Shown here: in pieces, positions 44,901 to 53,900 of the stretch
Layout: every line of letters starts with the position of its first letter
How positions within the stretch are numbered: the first letter of the stretch is position 1
Origin: Cristatella mucedo
Taxonomy: Eukaryota; Bryozoa; Phylactolaemata; Cristatellidae
Length of the DNA stretch: 64,000 nt
NCBI GenBank assembly: GCA_009760855.2
Contig: WPIO01000023.1
Span: forward strand, 4,365,501-4,429,500
Reading direction: 5' to 3'
Program-made: the position numbers and the translations under genes
The notes under the pieces: generated by a model
Databases searched by the model: none
What the model saw: the letters and a program-made list of their open reading frames with translations, nothing else
What the model was told of the DNA's origin: nothing

Positions 44901-47847
44901 TGTTCGGCTTCATTCGCTTAGACTTGCCTTGTATTGGTGCTTGCAGACAGCTTGGCAACTTGGGTTTGCATCTCAATGTTAGTGTGTGTGTGTGTGCGTG
45001 CGTGCGTGTGCCACCATGCATGGCAACAGCTGTGGGTGCTTAGCCGGTTTGAAGGCTGTGACGTCTCTCTGTGGCAGGTCTGCTTGGAGCTGGACGAGGA
45101 GAAGCAAAAGCATGCTCAGGAAACTGCCAAAGGCGACGACATCACCGTGGCACTCGAGAAGGACCGAGAGCACCTGAAGCAGGAGGTGATAAGTCCACGA
45201 TGCCTTCTGCTTTGACATACGACTTGTGCATTTTTTAAGGCAATATTTAGTGGTGTGATTGCCGGTTTTGGGCATCTTTTAAATTTGATTTTAAATTTAA
45301 ATGCCATCTGCCTGGTTGTTCGACTCGCTTCATTGGCAGTTAAGCTAGTGTAAGCGATACCTGAGGTAGGAAATCTGTTGATCAGGTTTTATTGGCAGAG
45401 ATGCTTTCGTAGCGAAATTTAGCAGTGGCAACACTCCGCTAGCATTCGATGAATGTCTTCTATTTGTTTTTTCCCCATATTATTCCAACGTGGATCCTTT
45501 TTGTCCCCTCCAAGTTGCCGGCTTTGCTCGAGTTAGTGTAGCTATGGCTTGGATGAGAGCATTCCTTACGGTTCATTACTGACCCCCTCACGGTGCGTCA
45601 TTGCAGCGAGTATTGACTCGCGACAAGTGGCTGGAAGGTGGCTGTCACTGTGAGACTCTTTGCTCGTAGATGTAGATGCTCATTACTTCGAACGATTCAT
45701 TTGCATGTCCGTGTGCTTCATATCATACGTACCAAGATCATTACCCGCACTGCTATGACGAAATCCTAGATCTTGTGGTGCAGGGTTTCTCTGTGATGCT
45801 CTATTAGACGTATACATCCTCGAGATTGCCCTCTGGCGAGCTATAGCTGCGCCGACGTGTTGCCCAATCGCATTGCTGCGTTGCCTTCTTTTGCCGGGTA
45901 ACTCGCTCGCAATTTGCCAACACTCGTCGTCTTTGCTTTGCAGCTGGAATTCGAGCGAGCTCAAAGCAAAAAGCTGGAGAGGGATCTGCGCAAAGCGTGC
46001 CAGCAGGTCGAGGAGCAGCAGCTGATCATGGACAAGCACAAGAAGGTTAAACCGCTGGCTGGCTGGCTGGCGGCGGAAAGCTCAAAACAGCAGCGCGACT
46101 TGGGCGGCTGCTTCGACTCTTGCGCTGCCGCTTGCGCGCTCGCTGCTAGGTGGCCGTCGCACTCATCAGGGAGCGACGCAAGATGCTGGCCAAGGTGCTC
46201 GAAGCGGAGCGGCTCAACGAGTCCGTCGCGCAGCAGCTGCAGCGGGAGAAGGAGGACGGTGCTCGACAGGAGACCAGCAAGCTGCTGCAGATGGAGGCCA
46301 AGATGGAGCGGCAGCTGTCCGAGTTCGACATCGAGCGCGAGCAGATGCGGGCCCGGCTGCGTCGCGAGGAGGGCCGCGTCGCCGACCTGACCGTCCAGGC
46401 GGACTTGCTTCGGCAGCAGCTGCAGCAGCTGAGCTCGCAGCCGCAGCAGCCGCCGCCGCAGCAGCCGCGCAGAGCCGAGTCGCCTCTGCGGCAGACCGCC
46501 AAACCGGACGACCGGCTGAGCGGTGGCGCCGCGGCCAGCCCGGCTGCTGTCCCTGCTGCCGACAGATCTCCTCAGCGGCCGCAGCACTGCATCGTGGACA
46601 TGGGCGGCAGCGGTGCTGCGGTGGCGGCGACGGCGCCACCCGCCACCGAGCGCCCGTCGCTGCCAACTGACGAGCGCAGCTGGCTGGCCGAGCTCATACC
46701 GTCTCCGCTGCAACGACCGCTCAGCTTGCCCGCCCGCGTCAGCGCCACGCTGCCCGATTGGATGCTGGCTCGCAGTCGCACCAGCGGCAGCAGTGGCTCG
46801 ACGCAACAGATGCCGCTGCCGCAGGCTTCGACAACTGCGGCGGCACCGTCGTCGACGGGCAGGGCTTCCTCGACGGCGGCAGCAGCAGTGCAGGCGGTGC
46901 CCGGGGCAGCAGCGCCCGGCGCCATTGTCGGCGGCAGCGGCGCGCCGGCGGCTACAGCCATCGGCGGCGACAGCTCTGCTGCCACGTCTGTCAGCAGCGC
47001 TGCCACAGTGCCTCTCACTCTGACGTCGCCCATTCAGCTGCTGCAGTCGGCTCTGGCGTCGTTTGCCGGTGCTTCGGCCGTCGGCAGTGGCTCCGCCAGT
47101 GGGCCAGCATCGATGGTGAGCGCTCCGAAAGTGGCGTCGATCGAGACAGGCGCTTCCGCTGCCGCCGCGTCCTCTTCGACAGCCGCTGGTGGCAGCAGCA
47201 GCGGTGGAGGCGGAGGCAGCAGCAGCAGCAGCAGCGGTGGAGGCGAAGGCAGCAGCGGTGGAGGCGGAAGCAGCAGCGGTGGTGGCGGAGGCAGCAGCTT
47301 TGGAGGCGGAGGCAGCGGCGGAGGCGGAGTGCCGTCGAAGGTCGTCGCTCAGACTACTCTTCCGGCGCTCCCGCTTCCCACCGCGAGAAGGCCGGCAGCA
47401 GCTCCGGCCTCGACGCCGGCCGCTGCCGCCAAGGTGGCTCCACCGCCTGTGCCACCCAACAAGCCTCAAGCTGCGGTGGCCGCGAAGATGCCGCCGGCGT
47501 TCGCTGCTCCTGCTGCTGTGGCCGCGAGGCCACTCGATTTACCCGGAGCAGTGGCGGCGGCAGCTACGTCAGCGAGTGCGAAGCAGGTCGCTTCCGGTTC
47601 CGTCGAGCCCGTGCCGAAGCTGCCGACGCCGGACGGCTCGCTGGTGACTCTTGTCGCTCTCACGCCACCCTCGCCCAGCACTTCCGCCAAGCAAAGGCCG
47701 CCGCCTCCACAGCGAGTCGTGTCCTTGCAGAAGTCGCAGTCAGCTCCGGTTTCTACCGGCGCAGATGGAAGCGCCAGCAGCAGCAGCAGCCTGGTGGGTA
47801 TGTTGGCGAGAAAGTCGGACGTCGAAGCCAAGGATGGGATCAAATGA
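38877..47847 (+). CDS. CTTNBP2NL: CTTNBP2/CTTNBP2NL family protein (cortactin-binding protein 2 N-terminal-like)
   Basis: These proteins bind striatin/PP2A (STRIPAK) and cortactin and act at the actin cytoskeleton. Five plus-strand exons with matching phase-0 junctions encode the N-terminal CortBP2 coiled-coil domain in order: a DLVRLLRFMESELQARD start, YSRFGLSDPFHALQRD, EEKQKHAQETAKGDD, LEFERAQSKKLERDLRK, and KMERQLSEFDIEREQMRARL. A long low-complexity tail (Ala, Ser, Gly, Pro) contains APPPVPPNKPQ, comparable to the conserved PPPIPPKKP motif. From the first Met in this exon set (38898) the product is about 744 residues; the vertebrate NL protein is about 640. No ankyrin repeats follow, so it resembles NL rather than vertebrate CTTNBP2. 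The first coding exon is uncertain: an AG acceptor at 38876 and an in-phase upstream exon at 30564 suggest a longer N-terminus. Confidence 0.92.
39850..40089 (+). CDS. CTTNBP2NL: CTTNBP2NL-like exon 2
   Basis: Eighty codons, phase 0, acceptor CGTTCGTAG, donor AAG|GTATCG. It encodes YSRFGLSDPFHALQRDSDHV, the family's YG+-NL-DP--ALQRD block, then a Gln/Lys-rich coiled coil ending LVLAEKKYNK. Confidence 0.95.
41045..42004. repeat. 960-bp GA-rich composite satellite
   Basis: Almost pure (GA)n on the plus strand, punctuated by CACGAG, ACGTGAG and CGAGAG at irregular short intervals, so longer runs recur (for example GAGACGTGAGAGAGAGACGA). All three minus-strand frames stay open across it as Ser/Leu/Val repeats, and these are not genes. 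It lies in the CTTNBP2NL-like intron between the exons at 40089 and 45078. Confidence 0.97.
42005..43824. other. CTTNBP2NL-like intron, nothing recognised
   Basis: Unique-looking sequence between the GA satellite and the 20-bp tandem repeat. No exon with family similarity was seen. Confidence 0.45.
43825..43891. repeat. 20-bp tandem repeat with E-box motifs
   Basis: GTGCCTGTACACCGTGTCAC repeated about 3.3 times without change. Each junction creates CACGTG. Confidence 0.95.
43948..44112 (+). mobile_element. tRNA-derived SINE B
   Basis: A-box region TGGTGGCACGCTAGGTAAGG, a perfect B box GGTTCGAATCC at 44008-44018, body GCGATCCTTTATCGCCACTG, and tail GAGTCTGTTAAATCAGCTAG. CTTNBP2NL-like intron. 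Confidence 0.85.
44256..44545 (-). mobile_element. LINE family 1 3' end
   Basis: An AAT-rich tail at 44256-44285, then GTATAGCACCCTCAGATAAC, TTTACATTTGCTGCAAAGGA and GGACCCACTAAATGCT. 5'-truncated. It lies in the CTTNBP2NL-like intron before the 45078 exon, right behind a plus-strand SINE. Confidence 0.8.
44599..44620. repeat. poly-C run
   Basis: Twenty-two consecutive C in a GC-rich stretch; likely unstable and error-prone in assembly. Confidence 0.95.
45078..45185 (+). CDS. CTTNBP2NL: CTTNBP2NL-like exon 3
   Basis: Thirty-six codons, phase 0, encoding LELDEEKQKHAQETAKGDD and LEKDREHLKQE. This is nearly the LDLEEERQRHAQDTAEGDD...LEKERERL block of vertebrate CTTNBP2NL. Donor GAG|GTGATA. Confidence 0.96.
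45944..46045 (+). CDS. CTTNBP2NL: CTTNBP2NL-like exon 4
   Basis: Thirty-four codons, phase 0, acceptor TTTGCAG, donor AAG|GTTAAA. It encodes LEFERAQSKKLERDLRKACQ, continuing the coiled coil where vertebrate proteins have LEFEKSQVKKFEKEQKKL. Confidence 0.94.
46150..47847 (+). CDS. CTTNBP2NL: CTTNBP2NL-like terminal coding exon (coiled coil end plus low-complexity tail)
   Basis: Opens after a 104-bp intron with VAVALIRERRKMLAKVLEA and continues open for 565 codons to TGA at 47847. Roughly residues 45-80 carry KMERQLSEFDIEREQMRARL, the hallmark end of the CortBP2 domain. The rest is compositionally biased: Gln/Pro (QPQQPPPQQP), Ala/Ser, and a Gly/Ser tract at about 47188-47330 built from GGC/AGC triplets. 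A proline motif APPPVPPNKPQ lies at about 47437. High GC and triplet repeats leave other frames open too; these are shadows. Confidence 0.93.
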   Translation: MAVALIRERRKMLAKVLEAERLNESVAQQLQREKEDGARQETSKLLQMEAKMERQLSEFDIEREQMRARLRREEGRVADLTVQADLLRQQLQQLSSQPQQPPPQQPRRAESPLRQTAKPDDRLSGGAAASPAAVPAADRSPQRPQHCIVDMGGSGAAVAATAPPATERPSLPTDERSWLAELIPSPLQRPLSLPARVSATLPDWMLARSRTSGSSGSTQQMPLPQASTTAAAPSSTGRASSTAAAAVQAVPGAAAPGAIVGGSGAPAATAIGGDSSAATSVSSAATVPLTLTSPIQLLQSALASFAGASAVGSGSASGPASMVSAPKVASIETGASAAAASSSTAAGGSSSGGGGGSSSSSSGGGEGSSGGGGSSSGGGGGSSFGGGGSGGGGVPSKVVAQTTLPALPLPTARRPAAAPASTPAAAAKVAPPPVPPNKPQAAVAAKMPPAFAAPAAVAARPLDLPGAVAAAATSASAKQVASGSVEPVPKLPTPDGSLVTLVALTPPSPSTSAKQRPPPPQRVVSLQKSQSAPVSTGADGSASSSSSLVGMLARKSDVEAKDGIK

Positions 47848-48674
47848 CTGCTAGTCGACCATGGGATGCCATTGCCAGCGTCGACCTTTGCAGGACCTCT
47901 GTGTCGTCGTCAGTCAGCCGTTAGCTCACGTACGACGGCCTGCCTGCGCGCGGCCCAGCGGTTGAGGTTGAAGCGCTGCGATGCTGCTGAAGTGCACGGG
48001 GCTATCCGCTATGAGCTGCAGACTGAGCACGCTCGGTGCGCTTGAAAGTCAGCATCGAACTGTGGCTGTCTGCTAAACATACGGTCCGGTTGAAGGACGG
48101 TTCAGCACAGTCTCGCCAGGTCGCGGTGCCGACTGACCTGCTGCTGCCGCTTCTGCGACCGGCTAGTGCAGTTGAGTCGGTACTGCACCGGTAGCAGCTC
48201 GGAAGCCGGGCCTATTCGCGAGCCGGCCGAAACTAGTCAAGGTCGGCTGGTACATCCCGAGCCGGCCCAGCTCCGATTTCGTACGGCCAGAATAGGCTGC
48301 CTGCTTTTTTCCTCTCTGTCGTCGCTTCTCACCGGGCGTCGAGTCGGCCAGGTTGTAGCGAAGTGATTTTTACTCGTGTTAACAATTGATGAGGATCGCG
48401 ATCTTAGCAGTTTATTAGCGAGTGTGAAGCCCCTTCTCCGACTCGTTACTTAGTATTTTTTGTAATTATTTATGGTTCGGTTAGCCAGCGGTTGCACCAT
48501 AGAGGATGTTTCACTTCTTTGTCCTGCGTTTACCTAATCGAAGAGTAAGCCGATAGGCACACTGTATGTGAACGTGAATGCGGCAGCTGCAAGTCATTCC
48601 TTCAGTTCTTCGACGTGGGAATTTTTTCCAGCTGGTTAGTAACGCGGTTTATGTGAGACTCAATGTAGTTTCTC

Positions 48675-48680
48675 AATAAA
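48675..48680 (+). promoter_or_regulatory. poly(A) signal of CTTNBP2NL-like gene
   Basis: AATAAA on the plus strand about 830 bp after the stop codon; the first clear signal downstream and a reasonable 3' UTR end. Inferred from motif and position only. Confidence 0.5.
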
Positions 48681-48800
48681 TGCTACACCCGTTAGCCTTT
48701 GAGTCAATACATGCTCAATGCTTCTAGTAGCCAGGAGTAAAACGTGATTTAACCTTTTGGGCTGACTTGGCTGTTGCTTCCTTTGTTCTTGAGCCAGAAA

Positions 48801-48828
48801 GGAGAGAGAGAGAGAGGAGACGGAGGGA

Positions 48829-48921
<93 letters not shown>
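48801..48921. repeat. (GA)n microsatellite, about 120 bp
   Basis: Pure GA from about 48831 after an interrupted GA/GGA start, just downstream of the CTTNBP2NL-like poly(A) signal. Confidence 0.98.
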
Positions 48922-48922
<1 letters not shown>

Positions 48923-49334
48923 ATGTCTGAAAGAGATTCACGAATGACATCCCCCGAGGCGTCTGCTGATGCGATGCTGGCAGTTGCATGGTTGGTTAAG
49001 CGCTTCATTCGAGCTAAAAGCTGAAGAGCCGAAACCTAGTTAGCTCAGTATAGCGGCAAGTCGGGATCGCGAGGCATCACGAGGTCGTGCCTCTGCGTTC
49101 AGTAGCATCTAAAGAGCTGGACGTCGGTATTGGTCTTAACACTAATTATTGTTATATAAATTACATAAATAATTAATATATAATAAATAAACGGTCTATA
49201 ATAATCATTAAAAGGTTATTGGGCTTAAACGGTCTTAGTGTAGGGTTTTCTGGCCCTAAACGAGGAAGGCACACTTTATTTTAAACGTGTTAAGCATGCT
49301 CAAGCTTGACGCCTTGCAACCTGCCGGCGTTGAA

Positions 49335-49492
49335 CAATAAAATATAAATATAATTCATTTGTATAGCGCCCCAAGAGAACCTAATCTCTATTCAGGCGCT
49401 TTACATATGCTTCGGGGGCTCGAGCCCGCGACCTCAGCCACACAGACCTTGGCCGGGGCGAGCGCCTTAACCGCTGGACCAATCCAGCTCGG
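49335..49492 (-). mobile_element. SINE A copy
   Basis: The complement carries the tail (GTATAGCGCCCCAAGAGAAC, AGGCGCTTTACATATG), B box (GGGCTCGAGCCCGCG) and A box (CGCCTTAACCGCTGGACCAA). It lies in the 1.7-kb spacer between the convergent CTTNBP2NL-like and RANBP9 genes. Confidence 0.85.
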
Positions 49493-49991
49493 CGATCGCT
49501 TGGTACTCCTGCACGCCTTACCAGTGATGGTGGAATGTTTTTTTTTGTCGTTTTATCACACATGTGATGGGAGCACACCGAGGTGACTAATTAAAAAAAG
49601 AGCCGGTCGTAAATCTTCATGCCCTCCTTCCCACTACTTCGAGGGTGGTAAAACTACACACGGCTACCCGAACATCGTTATAGTACCATCTTAACGTGCA
49701 CGACACGACGTGCTTGTCGGGATTCTCGCGATGTACCGAAAGACAGTGCAAACAATCCAACGCCTCTCAAAGACGTCAACAGAAAAACTGCTCCTACCCG
49801 CATTGCAATGAGCACGTGGTAAGGGATCGTAGTATTAGCCCTTCGTTAAGTGATGGTACACCGCTAATGGAAAAGCAAAATTGTCAATCGGCAGCACATT
49901 CTTCGCCAGGTGTGTACACATAATGGCTCAGCTGCACCAGCTCAGTACCGCCGACCTCGGATGAAGCATCGTTAAGAGTGCATAGATATGC

Positions 49992-50387
49992 TCAGAATTG
50001 ACTACATGGCGATAGCACAGGAAGGCCGATTACTTTGGCACTTCTCAACAAGATTAGTTTAATCTCCTTTACACTTAACTGGTAAATATTGGTCAAGTCG
50101 CTGACCAACGAGGGGACCACTTCGACATCAAAACGTCCACACACATTTCCATCGACAACCTGCACTCCTTTTGTTTCGTACAGTCCCATAATCGCTACGA
50201 GGCCTTTGTGAGTGAAAAAAGTAATGAGACATACGATTTGCGTATAGGTTATCGGGGATACCACCTCCAGACCAGACTCGTGCTGCACACGAGTCGCCGT
50301 AAGTGGCAAGCAAATGGGGGCATCGGCTCTTCTAACCTTGTTCAACAGATGCATGCTAGGGTTTGTGCAGCAAAATGGAGGCAACAC
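49992..50387 (-). CDS. unidentified open reading frame (131 codons)
   Basis: A minus-strand frame with balanced amino-acid composition, including FFTHKGLVAIMGLYETKGVQ and FDVEVVPSLVSDLTNIYQLS. It ends LPVLSPCSQF. It lies beyond the RANBP9 poly(A) signal. No family recognised and no obvious splice sites. It could be a small gene, the last exon of something, a transposon fragment or chance. Confidence 0.25.
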   Translation of the reverse strand: MLPPFCCTNPSMHLLNKVRRADAPICLPLTATRVQHESGLEVVSPITYTQIVCLITFFTHKGLVAIMGLYETKGVQVVDGNVCGRFDVEVVPSLVSDLTNIYQLSVKEIKLILLRSAKVIGLPVLSPCSQF

Positions 50388-50429
50388 CGAGTACTCAATA
50401 TAAGAAATTAATCAAGTGATGCATATTGT

Positions 50430-50435
50430 TTTATT
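50430..50435 (-). promoter_or_regulatory. candidate poly(A) signal of RANBP9
   Basis: TTTATT on the plus strand (AATAAA on the minus strand), about 400 bp past the RANBP9 stop. This makes the gene converge tail-to-tail with the CTTNBP2NL-like gene, whose signal is about 1.75 kb away. Confidence 0.4.
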
Positions 50436-50838
50436 GGTACTGCTACAGCTTACAAATTAAGAATGCTCACGTAGTGAAAGCATGACATGCTTTCAAAAAA
50501 AGGCGACCTATGGTAACACAAAATAGTGATCGTGGCAGCCGGCTTCCTGTGGAAGCTCACCAGCAAGTCTGCTGCTCAGTTTCACGCTACAGCAGCAGCC
50601 TCTCGGAGTCGCCCTAACTGTACTACTTCTCCTTACCCGTAAGCATACAAGTTTTTTATAATCTGAGGAATCTTCATTCGCTGCCAGCAAACATGTTGGT
50701 TGCACCAAGGGAAAAGTGGCACCTGGCTCCGGGAAGGCAGGACAAGCTCAGCACTCAAGAGACACGTGACAAAAAGTGTCGTATCCCCGCAGCACAGGAA
50801 AGAACAAAACCAGCACGACCCCAAACCTTATACGAGCT

Positions 50839-50975
50839 TCACGTAATTTTGATACACTCAGACACACTCGAAAATGCAGCTGCTCCTATTCCTGCTTTCG
50901 ACATGAGTTTGGTGCATTCGGTGGCATGGCCAATGATGAACTCGAGCGTTGGCACCTTCGGCAGTCCACACAACT
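50839..50975 (-). CDS. RANBP9: RANBP9 terminal exon
   Basis: Two leading bases, 44 codons and TGA. It encodes [20 protein letters not shown] and [15 protein letters not shown], aligning with [27 protein letters not shown]. It ends CIKIT, slightly different from the vertebrate EDYLH ending. Acceptor ATTTTCAG. Confidence 0.92.
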
Positions 50976-53900
50976 CTGAAAATAGAGTGAGCGATTCATG
51001 ACCCTGGTCGTGAACCCTTTTGTCTTAGCCCATGGGATCACGACCACGGTCGTGAGTTCGAGTGCTAATAATAATAATAGTAATAATAAGACATTTGTAT
51101 AACATCCTAAGAGAACTAAATCTGTTTCATGTCACTTTACATATGCTGTAACGGAAGCATGTCTATTGGTTAGCGATGACATACGCAGGGTCAGCACCTC
51201 CTTCAACAAGCAATCCATCACTGCACACTGCAAGCGAATAATAGCAGCAAAGGCTCTTGTGCCACTACATAAATAAGGCTGTTGATTCAGCCGACATTTA
51301 TTCTTTTTAATGCCTTGCTAGCTGCTACCAACTGGCTTCGGGGTTTTGCAAGCACACATCGGAACAGACGATGTGCAAACAGGTCTGACACGTGAACGAC
51401 TAATCGACTGGCAGCTCAATGCTGTTTTTGAATACCAGCTCCCTAGGGCATGAGTCGGGCGCCCACACCACAGTCATTCGGGACCGTCAAGCCTGAGGAA
51501 AACACTGTCTTTTATGCAAAGTCCGTGAGCACTCTTCATAAGTTCGACAGATTTGTCACCCGACGACCAGAACCGGGCAATGCAGAGCGAGCTAAGCAAT
51601 GTAGCAGCAAGTATTGATCAGACAGGCAAGATCAACAGTGATAATACTTTCAGCAAAGCAGGCCACATCAGATCAGTGACCATTTGCTTAGCATCATGTT
51701 CTTACATTTGGCGTCATTCAGTTGTTCAGTACAACTCTTTTTCCTGCATGTGCAACAATCTGGCAATGCTATTGTAGATAGCAATGATGATAGTAGCGTC
51801 AAACTGCCTGGGTCCTGCTCTACACGTTGGGCTTTCGACACAATTTGTAAACCTGCTTGAGAGCAATTAAGAACAGCGATCGGTCTGGCTCATTAGCTCT
51901 CTGGCTCATTAGCCTTTGGCGATGGTCAAAACGCACCTGTCCGATCGAGCACCGTCCATACCATGTGGCGGTCACGTCTCATCCGGCAGTCCCATCACTA
52001 GAATTAACAAGAGTCTGCTCTCTTGTCGACTACTCTTCTCTAGTGCCTCTGGGAAGGCAATTCAGGCCCACGGCATAGGCTACGCCAGAGACAAATGGCT
52101 GTACTATTTGTCATATAAAATCCAGTCAGTTGCAGCGATTGATAGGCTGAACGATTGTAGTATGGATATTCGGTCCTGAATGTCAGCCAATTTTCCTTGG
52201 CTAAATGACGACACAACTGAACTCCTCAGAGAAAATGCTAATATTCGACTGCAACTTTTCTCTCTCCATCATCGGTGCCGTTGGGAGACTATCGTCAAGT
52301 GTTGTCCTGTCTGAAGATGCTTGATGGGTTTAAAAGCTTATTCTGAAGATTGCCTCCAATCTAGTCATCATGTTCCACCCAGTGCAAAGTTAGGGGCCCT
52401 TACTCGTGGCTGGCTGAAGATCTTAGTAGCTCCAAGGCTTTCTTGACTACATTCCCGAATTTCAATATTGGTGGGGGTACAAGAAAATAATAACACCTCT
52501 GCAATCTGAGACGAACTGTAATATTAATTCTTATAAAACAGTTGCATAATCATACCTATGAAAATTAAATCGTTTTCTTAGGCACTTTATATATGCTAGA
52601 AACAAAGCGTGTCAATTGGTTAGCGATAACATGCACCACTCAGCAAGCACGAGCATATAAAGGACATTTCACACCGATGGCTCAAATGCTTCAGGTAACG
52701 TGGGTTTTTAGGTTTTTTTTAATGTCGTTAAGTCAGGGAATCTTGCTTTGTTGATTGGGAGTGAGCTTCAAGATTTAAGAGCACATGAGCTGAAGGCGCT
52801 GTCTCTAAAGGATTTGAGGTTCGTTAAGCCTGGTTTAGACGGCTAGTCTTGCTTCCTACCTGCTTCCTAGCTACTCGAGTATTCAGTGTATACGTTACCA
52901 CTACGGTGGGGGTGGTTCAGACTTATGGAAGACTTTGCAGAGGCTCAGCAGCCAAACCCAGTTCTACTTTTCCAGCCAAGACTTAGCAAGTGACCAATCA
53001 TAGATGCCGTTCAAGCCCTAGAGAAATGCTGTAGCTATCCCATGAATGCTCAGTTGGCGGAGAGAGTAGGAAGCTAGACTTTGAGCAAGACTGCCATCTA
53101 AACCTCATAGACTGTCATCTAAACCTCATACAAGCCGGAAGACTCAAGTAAGACTCAAGTAGGTAGGAAGCAGGTAGAAAGCAAGACTCTCCATCTAAAC
53201 CAGGCTTTAGAGGCATCGCCAAACGACCGGTCGGAGAGGGTAATGGTATAATGCCTAGCCTGATTAGCATGTACTTCCGATAGGTAGGCTGCAGCTGGAG
53301 AATGAAGGGACCGGACCTAGAAGCAAGCGACATCGCCTTGAAGTCGATACACAGCTCCACAGGGAGCCAGTGCAGGTCGATGAAGTAGTGCAATTCGGCT
53401 GTCACGACTTTACTGTAAAACACACAGCCCACAATTCTTGTGCAACGACACTGTTCTTTTTACCGAATCGGACGCATCCTTTTCAGCTTTCATGCACTGC
53501 TAACTCTACGCTGTTTACTTCCTGCTGATACGGATGTGCTTCTTACTCACTCTTTGCTGCCTGAGATGAAGTCCGCTGGCTTTCAAATATGAAACGAAAG
53601 CCGGTCGGGCTTGAGTGCATTTTAGAAAACCCTCGGGCGTAACAACTTACCTCCCCTGTCGTCGAGGCTTGATACCTAAAGCAGATGGTCATCGCTCCGG
53701 TTCTCCTCAAAAGACAAGGATGGTGCAGGTGCAACAGTCCACAACCGTTTACCGGGGCTGGCTCAGGCTATGCCAAGGTCGACAACAGTGAGGAGAGGTC
53801 AGAGGGCAATGTTACATCATGTGGAGCTGAGAAGCCACACGCCCAGGCCACTCGACCAGGCTCCAGATCACTCTCAGGCTCACCCTTGCTACAGTAATTC

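Noticed and set aside
45961-47469. Minus-strand frame of 502 codons opposite the CTTNBP2NL-like exon
   Set aside because: A shadow of a GC-rich, triplet-repeat coding exon; composition is Arg/Ala/Ser-rich with no family resemblance, while the plus frame shows conserved CortBP2 motifs.
46758-47924. Plus-strand frame of 388 codons overlapping the same exon in another frame
   Set aside because: Also a shadow; it consists of Arg/Gln/Trp repeats from the shifted triplets and has no conserved motif.
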